Positions 11,003-18,763 of a stretch of DNA of 19,713 nucleotides are shown here, one piece after another (position 1 is the first letter of the stretch; each line of letters begins with the position of its first letter). The stretch covers positions 1-19,713 of the forward strand of contig QXCR01000305.1 in assembly GCA_004380135.1 (NCBI GenBank), read 5' to 3'. This DNA comes from Stemphylium vesicarium (Eukaryota; Ascomycota; Dothideomycetes; Pleosporales; Pleosporaceae). The notes beneath the pieces are model-generated. The model saw nothing but the letters and a program-made list of their open reading frames with translations. It had not been told where the DNA came from and searched no databases. A program made the translations under genes and the position numbers.

Positions 11003-11122
11003 CAGTAAGGTGACAAAATAAAAACAACCTTAAAAAAGTTACCTTTTTTAAAGCAATATATCTAGACAAGTAGACTAGCTATAGTTAAGATATTTAGTGT
11101 TTTAGAAAGCTTAGAACTCTTT
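11003..11122 (+). repeat. Left terminal inverted repeat of Tc1 copy 1
   Basis: Pairs with 14135-14254 in inverted orientation over about 120 bases, including the shared run ATATCTAGACAAGTAGACT and GTGTTTTAGAAAG. Confidence 0.85.
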
Positions 11123-11706
11123 CTTTAAGTTAATACCTCTTAGTAGCTGCTTATTAAGCTCTTACGAGCGTAACCTTAGCAGTGTTAGAGTCTACTAAGA
11201 AGCTCTCTCGTTTCTAAGCTATAACTTTTTGTTTACATTATCGATTTTGCTATAAGTTTAATGTGCTATTATATACGTTTAAATATATAATACATCTTTA
11301 TTAAAAGACTTTCTATTTGTTTCTGCAGTAGTTACATAGAAAAGTGATTTTTTAAGCTTTTAGTATATTGAAATAGCTAGATCTAGTAACTAGTACTTAG
11401 TATACTAGCCTTTAGCTGCTTTAACTACCTTTTAACGTCTAGGTAAAGATGTAATATAGTTATCGATCGCTTCTTCTGGTATTGATTTTCACTCCTCTAA
11501 AATTGCTTTTTTAAATAATTTTACTACCTTTATACTAGCACCTAGGCCTAAAGAGGCACTAGGCCTTCTTACTAGCCTATTCTTAAGTAAGCTCTAAACG
11601 TTTTCTATAGGATTTAGATCTAGGCTATAGGCAGGATGCTTAAAGAGAGGAATCCTATTTCTTAAAAACTAAGAAATAACTACTAGCGTTTTATGAATCT
11701 TAGCGT

Positions 11707-11928
11707 TGTAATGGGCTAGAGCCCTTGCCCTCTTGTTCCCGTCTACGACCTTAGTATTCCTCCTGCCCGCTCCCATTACCGATCAGCCGATCGGAATATT
11801 GTTTCTCCGCCCACACACATAGATAGCCACGTAGCCTAGAAGCCTAGCTCGCTATCGAATACAATCTTGTTATCCTGAGGTGAATGCTCCTTGGGCGTTG
11901 CTACTAGCCCTAGGCGTAGCCCCTTACA
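11707..11928. mobile_element. LTR-like insertion A (222 bp), probable solo LTR
   Basis: Absent from the matching place in Tc1 copy 2 (near 19079). Flanked by AGCGT at 11702-11706 and 11929-11933. It starts TGTAATGGGCTAGAG and ends CGTAGCCCCTTACA, so it has TG...CA ends and a short imperfect inverted repeat. A 5-bp duplication with TG...CA fits a solo LTR; the roughly 13-bp inverted end would also allow a small non-autonomous DNA element. It has normal GC content, unlike its host. Confidence 0.72.
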
Positions 11929-12415
11929 AGCGTTATTTTGCTAAAATTTCTACCCTAGAAAGAACAATATATTAGATTTCTAAATATTAATATATCTCTA
12001 AAAAATAATAATAATTTACTAATTTATAGTCTTTTGAACTTAGAAATAAATAAAAGCTTTCTTACCTCTTTTAAATAAGGGTTTAACTATAGGAGTTGAA
12101 ACTTCTTATATATATCTTATATTTATAAAGCTTCTAATATCTTGTAGTGTCTTAGTAATATATAACTTAGATCTTCTACTTAACTAAATAGCCCCCTAAA
12201 TAGAGATAGTAGTATCGCGAGCTTTAACTTAATTAGTAAGCTAGATAAAAATATTCTAAGAAAATAGAAAAGTACTACATTTTTAAGAGAAAAATATAGC
12301 TTATTAGATTTTTTTTTTAAACTTACTTGAATTAGTTGTAGAGACTTATTTAGGCCCAGTTCTCTTATTTCTTCTCTTTCTAACGTATTCTTGCCTAGCA
12401 CCGTGCCTACGCTGT

Positions 12416-12648
12416 TGTAAGGGGCAGTTATAGGCAATAGTATTTGCTTCACACTGCAATGGAATAGTGGGGGATGGCTCTGTATTACTACACTAAGGGG
12501 GGTGGTAGTAAGGAGAATAATTCTTGCCTTTCTTCCCTTGCGCGAAGCGCAGGTTAAAAGCAGGTATCTTCGCCAAGGCGCGAGTGCAAGAAGCAAACAT
12601 GTTGGGACTGAATGCGCCCAACTGCAGGCCTTCGGCCTGAGTGTCACA
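12416..12648. mobile_element. LTR-like insertion B (233 bp), probable solo LTR
   Basis: Absent from copy 2, where the host reads straight through at about 19556-19565. Flanked by GCTGT at 12411-12415 and 12649-12653. It starts TGTAAGGGGCAG and ends GAGTGTCACA. The first ten bases equal the reverse complement of the right end of insertion A, but the rest looks unrelated. It contains short palindromes (GCGAAGCGC, GGCCTTCGGCC). Not RIP-mutated. Confidence 0.72.
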
Positions 12649-13080
12649 GCTGTATAGAAGACTCGTCTGAAAATACAACTTTAGTAATGTTTATAAATTT
12701 TAAAATTTTAATAGTCTTCTTAGCGTACTTCTTGCGGTTACTAGCTTTTTCTTTGTTCAAAAGCTGTTTTTTCTTAGCAGTAGAAATAGAGTATTTCTCC
12801 GCTTTTAATAGGCGTTATAGGCTTCTAGTAGAAAACTTTAAATTATTTTCTTCTAGAATATGGCGATTAGTCTTTTTAGGACTACGTTCTAGATCTCTAT
12901 TAACTACTCTAGTAGCTCTTTTAGAGACCTTAGAAGGGCGGCCTAATTTAGGCTTTAAAGAAATAGTAGAAGTATTTTTTTTCTTTTTAATACGTTGGAA
13001 GGCGTCTATAACAGATCTAGAAGGCTTTTCTAGTATAGTACTAATAGTACTAGTAGAGAGTTGTTGCAAAGATAAAGTAT

Positions 13081-13758
13081 TGTTGTCAGATAGCAGGTGT
13101 TGCTGTCAGAAAGAAGGCTATCCAGCAGGGAGTTTTAGTATCGGTGTCGATTACAGCCATGTCGGCCAACCCGCCTCGATCCTACTTCGGCCTTACTTGC
13201 ACGAGAGCATATACATCGTGATAGCACCATCATCAAGAACACACACAATAAACAATCATCAATTCCATAATATATCTCATCTAATCTGACAATTGTTATA
13301 CGGGGTTCGGCGATACTTCTCTATTCCTGGTCCATACTAAGGCAGGCGAGGTATTGTATGGCGGTAGGCCCGTAGAGTTATCTAGCGACTAAGTAGGATA
13401 GTAAGTATTTAATAAAGATAGTTTAATTCTATATAAGTAATAGAATAACTATTTAATAATTTAAATAAGAGATATAACTATAAAAGTTAACTATAATAAA
13501 AGAAATAATAAAACCTTTTTATTCTTATATCCTTATTATTAAGTTCTTTATCTTTCTATATCTCTCTACTAAGTAGGAGGTTTAAGAGGGCGCTAGCCTC
13601 TCTTTATATAGTAGCCTCCTAGAGGCCCTATCTTAGTAGGATGCTAGTTACGTAATCTACGCGCCCCGCGCTAATTATTACCTAAGGGTTTGTGCAACTA
13701 TTGGCTACTAACATCGCATCCTTCGTCTAGGAGAGGCCTTTGCTTATTATCTACAATA
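13081..13758. mobile_element. LTR-like insertion C (678 bp)
   Basis: It splits the Tc1 transposase between codons of its N-terminal region; joining 13080 to 13764 restores the frame. Flanked by AGTAT at 13076-13080 and 13759-13763. It starts TGTTGTCAG and ends CTACAATA, which would have been ACAACA before one C-to-T change, giving TGTTGT/ACAACA ends. The left half (13081-13390) has ordinary composition, while 13390-13560 is AT-rich and the last 200 bases are mixed, so a second event inside it is possible. Most simply a solo LTR; no coding seen. Confidence 0.6.
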
Positions 13759-14134
13759 AGTATAAACTCCTTTTTCAAATTTTGAAAGTTCTATAGACAT
13801 AGAGAGGAAATATAGAAGAGAAAAATTAGGCTTAGAAAGAGAAACTCATATAGAATTAGACTAAAAGATGATTACGTAATTTTAGCGTCTTTTTTTAGTC
13901 TACTTTTTTTTAAACTATTTTTGAAATTTTAGTTAGAACAACTAGAATACTAGGATTCTATCTACGTATTCCTTACGTAAGCTGGTATTACTAATTTTTT
14001 TCTTAGAACTTTTCATACGCTAAATAAAAAGTTGTAGCGAGACTGAGCTAGAGTTTTTTTATACTCTATGTTTAAGGCTAATTTGAATTTTCTATTTGCT
14101 TACTAAGCTATCGTCTAAAGTCCCTAACCTAAAC

Positions 14135-14254
14135 AGAAAGTTCTTAACTTTCTAAAACACTAAGAATCTTAGCTATAGCCAGTCTACTTGTCTAGATATA
14201 TAGCTTTAAGAAAGGCTACCTTTTTTAGGTTGTTTTCTTTTTGTCACCCTACTG
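14135..14254 (-). repeat. Right terminal inverted repeat of Tc1 copy 1
   Basis: The inverted partner of 11003-11122, ending CACCCTACTG next to TA at 14255-14256. It is upstream of the transposase start and so also the 5' leader side of the element. Confidence 0.85.
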
Positions 14255-15045
14255 TAGTTATCTACTTAATTAAGAATAACTATTACTTAGGTAACTATAG
14301 GGTCTAATAACTAAACTGTTATTATTAATAGTATATATAAGTAGTTTAGCGGCTCTATATAGTATAATTAATTATAATCTTAATTATTAGTGCCTATTAG
14401 TAGGTTAGCAACTCTATATAGTATAATTAATCGTTAATCTTAATTATAGGTGCTAGTTAGTCGTTATAAGTAAGCGAGCTTTTTAGTTGCAATCTAGTAA
14501 GGTAAGTAAGCTTATTCTAGTCGCTATCTAGGCTCATAACTGTTGCAGTGTAGAATATAGTAAAAATAAAGTGCATTATAACTGCGCTAAGCAGGAATTA
14601 GAGTATTATGTTATATCTAATTATTATATTATTATGCTATTGTGGCCACCTTATGAAGGGCTACAATTAGGGTCTATTTACATAACGTATCTCTAATGCT
14701 AGTCATGATAGAATGTGCTCGTGGAGGCGAGGGAGGAGAGCAGGACAACGCACGTGGCACACGTGACGTGCCCACCTCACAAACCGTCACAGAATCTCTT
14801 AGAGAAACTAACTCTAAGCTAGTCTACTACCTATAATACTAACCTATAAGCGCATAATAAGAGATGGTAGACGAAGAATAAGTAACCTAGATAGTAAGTA
14901 AGGGCTTTAACTTAGATAATAAGCAGCAGGAAGGAGCGAGTTAAAGAAGGCATAGGGGCTAGTGAGGCCGCGATGTAGCATAAGCAGTGTAGTAGCAGAC
15001 CAGCTTTAGTAGCCCTTTCGGCTCGGCCGCCAGGCGTAAATAAAT
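14255..15045. other. AT-rich debris grading into normal sequence
   Basis: From the Tc1 right end to about 14640 the sequence is RIP-like and may be the 3' part or LTR of the outer Gypsy element, but I could not identify it. Composition becomes ordinary after about 14640. Two CACGTG boxes at 14751-14756 and 14760-14765 lie inside a small GC-rich palindromic patch. No gene is visible. Confidence 0.4.
14342..14460. repeat. Two-copy tandem repeat, about 59-60 bp
   Basis: Units start at 14342 and 14401 and share the run CTCTATATAGTATAATTAAT and a similar tail (TTAATCTTAATTAT). Differences are mostly transitions. Such repeats are common in the U3 part of LTRs, so this may be a trace of the outer Gypsy LTR. 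Confidence 0.7.
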
Positions 15046-15060
15046 TGTGTGTGTGTGTGT
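15046..15060. repeat. (TG)n microsatellite
   Basis: Seven and a half TG units at the border between debris and the transporter remnant. Confidence 0.9.
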
Positions 15061-15115
15061 ACATCACCGGGCATCTCAGCCTTACGTGAGTGCCTAATGG
15101 CCTATGCGTAGCTAG

Positions 15116-15532
15116 AAAAGTCCGATTACGTATCACCTCGCCTTCTTCACACCTTTCATCACCGGCGCCATCGACTTCCGCTACGACTACGTGTTTGCCA
15201 GAACTAACGTCCTCGGCGGCCTCATTGTTTACTTCTTCGTCATCGAGGGCCAGGGTCGCACGCTCGAGGAGATCGACACCATGTACTTGATGGGCGTGAA
15301 GCCGTGGGAGAGTGCGAAATGGGTCGTTCCTAGCCTGGACGAAATGAGTGGGGACGTGAGACAGCAGCTTGAGGCGGCGAACCCGGAGCTGGCGCTTCAG
15401 AAAGAGACTAATGGGGGTGTGCATGCTGAGGATGGTGGAGCGAGGGGTGAGGAGGATGAGGCGATTCGTAGGAGTGTTATGAGGGATGGGAGTTATGAGG
15501 GACTGAGGGAGAAGTCTGAGGCCGATGTTTAA
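15116..15532 (+). pseudogene. C-terminal remnant of an MFS sugar transporter
   Basis: Fungal hexose/quinate-type transporters end with a block of the form FFTPFITGAIDFRYGYVFA, one last membrane helix, then LEEID-MYL and KPWESxKW. Exactly this is present: FFTPFITGAIDFRYDYVFAR from 15143, the helix VLGGLIVYFFVIEGQG, then TLEEIDTMYL and KPWESAKW, followed by an acidic cytosolic tail of about 60 residues and a stop at 15530-15532. This is roughly the last quarter of a normal 500-residue, 12-helix transporter. The frame is closed by a TAG at 15113 and the residues before FFTP do not match the family, so the first 10 or 11 helices are missing. No upstream exon was found in 14640-15115. The remaining part has no stops or frameshifts, so the loss looks like a clean truncation at the repeat border rather than slow decay. 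Confidence 0.82.
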
Positions 15533-16201
15533 TTGAACCGCTAAGATGAGGTAGTTAGTTGAATTCCCTGGGTGAAGCAAGTTAGTTCTTTACTGGCTGG
15601 AGTACATAACAAAGCTCTAATACTCATCTCTCTGTCTTTTTGCCGCTGAGTTCTGGGTTTCGAGCTTTATTACCTCGGTTGTCCATCGTCAAGTTCCGAC
15701 TGGAAAATGGAGTCTTGCAGTAGGCATTGACTTAACATATGCGCTATTCATCTTAGAGATACTAACGCAACTCCGTCATGATAGTAAGTAAGTCTCTTTT
15801 CTTTTTGGCTGCGCTGACAGAGGAAGGCAGCATGGGAACGTGACATACTAGAGTGTTCTGTCTCGAATACGCTCCCACCGATGGCATAGATTGATCATAA
15901 TAGTTAATGGAAGACGCTGGTGCTAGCAGATCAGAACTTTACGAGTACTAAGCATAACTTGAGGTTTCATCAAGATCATCGTTTGTCGCACGGATTGTTG
16001 AGGGTACGGTAGACAGAATAGCTGGAAGAGAATGTATGTTGTTGCTTTTTTGTAGCATCCTAGCTGAGCTCATATAAGGGTCATCGCACGGCGTTGTTAG
16101 TAACAAAGTTTCCGATAGCGCTTGGCTTGCGACATCGTTCAACGTGTACATAAAAGCTGTTGCCTTTTATTAGTTGCATAGGGCATGCTTGTTTGAGAAA
16201 G
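15533..16201. other. Intergenic region between transporter remnant and P450 3' end
   Basis: About 670 bases of ordinary composition with stops in all frames. A 67-codon minus-strand frame (15948-16151) has no recognisable motif. It should hold the 3' UTRs of both neighbours, which are transcribed towards each other. Confidence 0.5.
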
Positions 16202-17797
16202 CTACCCTTGAGGCGACAGTCCAGCGGCAATCTGCTTCTCTCTGGCCTCATCTAGAAGATGAGCTATGTTCTTATCGACCAGGTCGAATTCTCTTTCAAT
16301 GAGACCTTTGCGCTCCTTTGACCTCGGCTCAAAGACAGCAACAAATGGTTTTGGGCCGGATACAAATCCAGTTGTAAACATTTCTTCTGATACGTTGATC
16401 CTTACGCCATCTTTAGAGCGTATGTTGAACGCCCAAAGCAGCCTTGCCATCGCTATTGCTAGAGAGTTTCGTGCGATGAATCGTCCAGGGCAAACTCTTC
16501 GGCCGTATCCAAAGTTGCTAGGCTGAGACCTTTCGATCCATCGTTCAGGCCGGAACACTTCTGGTGAGTCAAAAGTGCTAGAGTTCTGGCGCATTGCGGC
16601 GAACACAGGAACCACGACCGAGCCCTTGGGTATCAAGTAACCTTTGTAAAAATCCTCCTGAGTCGTAGCATGCGGAATCCCAGCTGGCACAATGTGCCGC
16701 CATCTAAAGTTTTCCTCTACCACAGCCTGAAGATAGGGCAGGTTGCTCAGATCTTCGAATCCAGGAAGACGATTAATACCGACGACTTCGTCGAGCTCTT
16801 TCTGAGCGGTGGCAATCCAATCCGGGTAGGCTACGCACGCCAAAATGAAAATCTGCAATTGAACTTGTGTAGTTTCGACGCCAGCATCACACAGGATACC
16901 AAGGTCCCATGCTATCTCTGTCGCAGCGAGATCTTTTGCTTCCTTTGACTTGTTGAATTCTTTGGCCCAGTTCCATCCCTTGCGCTTAAGGGCGTCTTCC
17001 ATGTTGGTCATGTGGAGATTTTCCCACATCTGGTACCACGCCTCAGCAGTTTTCTTCCATGGCGTCAATGGTGCTGGGAGGCTGTTAAGAGACGGGAAGA
17101 GATCGACTATCCACGCGCCGACCTGACCGGCAATAGTGAAGTTCTTAAGACACTCGTGACTGGTCTGAAGTTGCCATTCGTCGCTGGTGATGATGCGCAT
17201 GCCGAAGGTGATGGAATATACGATGCTCGCCGCAAAACGCTCGAACTCTTTGGGGAAGTCGTTTGATTGAAGAAGGTTTTTCAAGAGCTGTTTGCTCTCT
17301 AGGTCCTGAATTGCCGTGTAACAGGCTGACGCACGCGGGCTGAGCACAGGAGCTTCTAGTCGTTGGTGCAAGAGAAAGTCACCATCGAATGGCTTGAACA
17401 TTATGTGCTTGCTCTTGCACGCCAACTCTTGTGCCATGACCTTGGAATATCAGGTCGCTATTACAGCTGTCGGCAGAATGGACTTGTGACTTACCATGCG
17501 TGGCCGACTACTGTAGATCATTGCCTTCTTATCGAGCAAATCTTTGGCCACCTCGTGGTCTCCAATCAATATCACATTCGTGCCGCCGAAATCGAGGTAC
17601 ACAAGAGGACCATACTGTTCCACCCATTTCTGGTATGTAACCCAGACTGCTTCTTTGGGAGCCTGGCGTAAGTTGCCGAGAATGGGCACACGAGGCGGTC
17701 CCGGAGGTAAATTCGAGTCTCGTCGTCTACGGAGCCAGAGGTACAATATTGCCAACAGACTGACAACGAATAGGACTGTTGGTGATAATGTGGCCAT
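16202..17797 (-). CDS. Cytochrome P450 monooxygenase, two exons, 513 aa
   Basis: A microsomal haem-thiolate monooxygenase that would insert one oxygen atom from O2 into a substrate with electrons from P450 reductase; the substrate is unknown. Exon 1 (17495-17797, 101 codons) has a signal-anchor helix (residues 5-22), four Arg, and the PPGPP hinge (31-35). A 54-bp intron (17441-17494; GTAAGT donor, CTGAT branch, CAAG acceptor, phase 0) follows RPRM, and exon 2 (16202-17440) resumes with VMAQEL. The I-helix motif AGVETT is at 287-292, ExxR (ENFR) at 344-347, FRPERW at 397-402, and the haem loop FGYGRRVCPG at 411-420 with Cys418 as ligand. Length is normal. Two oddities: the C-helix Trp of the usual WxxxR is missing (GDFLLHQRL), and the stretch between PERW and the haem loop is short. 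It resembles O-methylsterigmatocystin oxidoreductase-type P450s of secondary metabolism, but no biosynthetic partner is visible. The ATG has a good context (CACAATGGC). Confidence 0.94.
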
Positions 17798-18293
17798 TGT
17801 GACTAGGTTGGAGTGGTTTATATCCAGAAAATCGAGGCATGAGGGAAGACGCTGTTTATCCGAAGATGCGATACAAGGCGATGACGGGGCATGTTTCGAG
17901 CTTTCGGTGCCTCATCTCATGCGAGGCTTCGATACGTCCCGCTCCCTGAACTTGAGTGGGGCGGACCACGGCCCGTCCTTTGTCACAGCCAATGACAGTG
18001 CGTGGGACTACTGGGTTAATACGAGCGTACCCAGGTAGCGTCGTGTAGGATTGCGGCACAGCTTGAGCCATCAAATCATGAACGCTCATGAGACGCTTCT
18101 GCAGGACTTTCGGCAAAAAGTCATACGGCACAAGCTTGGCATACCTGAACGAGCAATAACACGCTCGAATGACCCTGATACTTGGGACCCAGTATCTACA
18201 GGAGCAGTATGTGAACGATGCTCTGCCCTGTGAAGTGTCTTGTGAGTGACTTTATGATGTTTTCGAGGTTTGTCGCTGCTCCTTTCCGCTGAC
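17798..18293. promoter_or_regulatory. Divergent intergenic region between P450 and the disrupted membrane-protein gene
   Basis: About 500 bases separate two start codons facing away from each other, so this region should hold both promoters. A TATAAA on the P450 strand (17817-17822) lies only about 20 bases before its ATG, too close for an ordinary 5' leader, so I do not call it the TATA box with confidence. No other known site was recognised. Confidence 0.45.
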
Positions 18294-18376
18294 ATGAATG
18301 ATTATCGAAAAGTCCTCAATGTCGTTGGGTGGACGCTGGTCTCATTTTCAGCCATCTTCGTCGTAGCGCGATCATA
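18294..18376 (+). pseudogene. 5' end of a probable rhodopsin-domain integral membrane protein gene, cut by Tc1 copy 2
   Basis: From the ATG at 18294, 27 codons read MNDYRKVLNVVGWTLVSF and on through AIFVVARS. Fungal rhodopsin-domain (SAT4-like) membrane proteins, common next to secondary-metabolism genes, start in this way: a short hydrophilic head, then a first helix of the form NVVGWTL...FVVARxYxR. The TA at 18375-18376 that would open the next codon (probably Tyr) is the target duplication of the Tc1 element that begins at 18377. The rest of the gene would lie beyond the right edge, after that element. The call rests on only 27 residues, so the family is likely but not certain; the truncation by the transposon is clear if the ATG is real. 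Confidence 0.55.
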
Positions 18377-18763
18377 CAGTAGGGTGACAAAATAAAAACA
18401 ACCTTAAAAAAGTAACCTTTTTTAAAGCTATATATCTAGACAAGTAGACTAGCTATAGTTCAGATCTTTGGTGTTTTAGAAAGCTTAGAACTTCTTCTTT
18501 AGGTTAATGTCTCTAAATAGCTGCTTAGTAAGCTCTTACTAGCGTAACCTTAGTAGTGTTAGAGTCTACTAAAAAGCTCTCTCGTTTCTAAGCTACAACT
18601 TTTTATTTACAGTATCGATTTTGCTAAAAATCCAATGTGCTATTATATACGTTTAGTTATATAATATACCTTTATTAAAAGATTTTCTGTTTGTTTCTAC
18701 AGTAGTTAGATAAAAAAGTTATTTTTTAAGCTTTTAGTATATTGAAATAGCTAGATCTAGTAA

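Larger units (their letters stand above)
11390..13800 (-). pseudogene. Tc1-like DD34E transposase, copy 1, interrupted three times
   Basis: The transposase of copy 1. The ATG is at 13798-13800 (MSIELSKFEKG); the frame is cut at 13758 by an insertion and resumes at 13080 in register. It continues through a Gly-Arg-Pro motif (LGRPSKVSKRATR) of the paired-like DNA-binding domain, then VVFSDESSI with the first catalytic Asp near 12669. It is cut again at 12653 and near 11933. The second catalytic Asp codon is AAT (Asn) at 11935-11937, the Glu in PIENVW near 11600 remains, and the frame ends at a TAG at 11390-11392. An intron with the same position as in copy 2 lies near 12230-12335. Without insertions and that intron about 386 codons remain, normal or slightly long for the family; a second intron is possible. 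Stops, insertions and the Asp-to-Asn change make it inactive. Confidence 0.88.
11003..14254 (-). mobile_element. Tc1-like DNA transposon, copy 1, carrying three LTR insertions
   Basis: Inverted ends CAGTAAGGTGACAAAA (left) and, on the other strand, CAGTAGGGTGACAAAA (right) are flanked by TA at 11001-11002 and 14255-14256, the Tc1/mariner target duplication. The inverted repeats are long: the outer 120 bases (11003-11122 against 14135-14254) match well, with weaker similarity inward to about 230 bases. The span is 3252 bp; removing the three insertions and one copy of each 5-bp duplication leaves 2104 bp. It sits in or next to the outer Gypsy integrase. Copy 2 at 18377 aligns over its first 1.3 kb of window. 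Moderately RIP-mutated. Confidence 0.93.

Noticed and set aside
12180..12647. A 155-codon minus-strand open frame
   Set aside because: It starts inside insertion B and continues into Tc1 exon and intron sequence; the real transposase frame is explained otherwise.
12612..13289. A 225-codon plus-strand open frame
   Set aside because: It crosses from insertion B through the antisense of the Tc1 transposase into insertion C, so it is an accident of juxtaposition.
15087..15115. GTGAGT...TAG as an intron feeding the transporter remnant
   Set aside because: Only 29 bases long and the sequence before it does not encode the expected transporter residues.
14912..15580. A 222-codon minus-strand open frame
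   Set aside because: It is antisense to the transporter remnant, whose protein motifs are unmistakable; its own translation shows no domain.
15948..16151. A 67-codon minus-strand frame just downstream of the P450
   Set aside because: No motif, no sign of splicing or conservation that I can see; probably 3' UTR or intergenic.
17441..17450. Reading the P450 as two separate genes because exon 1 runs into a stop
   Set aside because: A canonical 54-bp GT-AG intron joins RPRM to VMAQEL in frame, giving a normal-length P450.
17544..18038. A 164-codon plus-strand frame and several others over the P450 gene
   Set aside because: Antisense to P450 exons with clear family motifs; no domain of its own.
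17856..18131. A 91-codon minus-strand frame upstream of the P450
   Set aside because: No recognisable motif and located in the divergent promoter region; likely chance.
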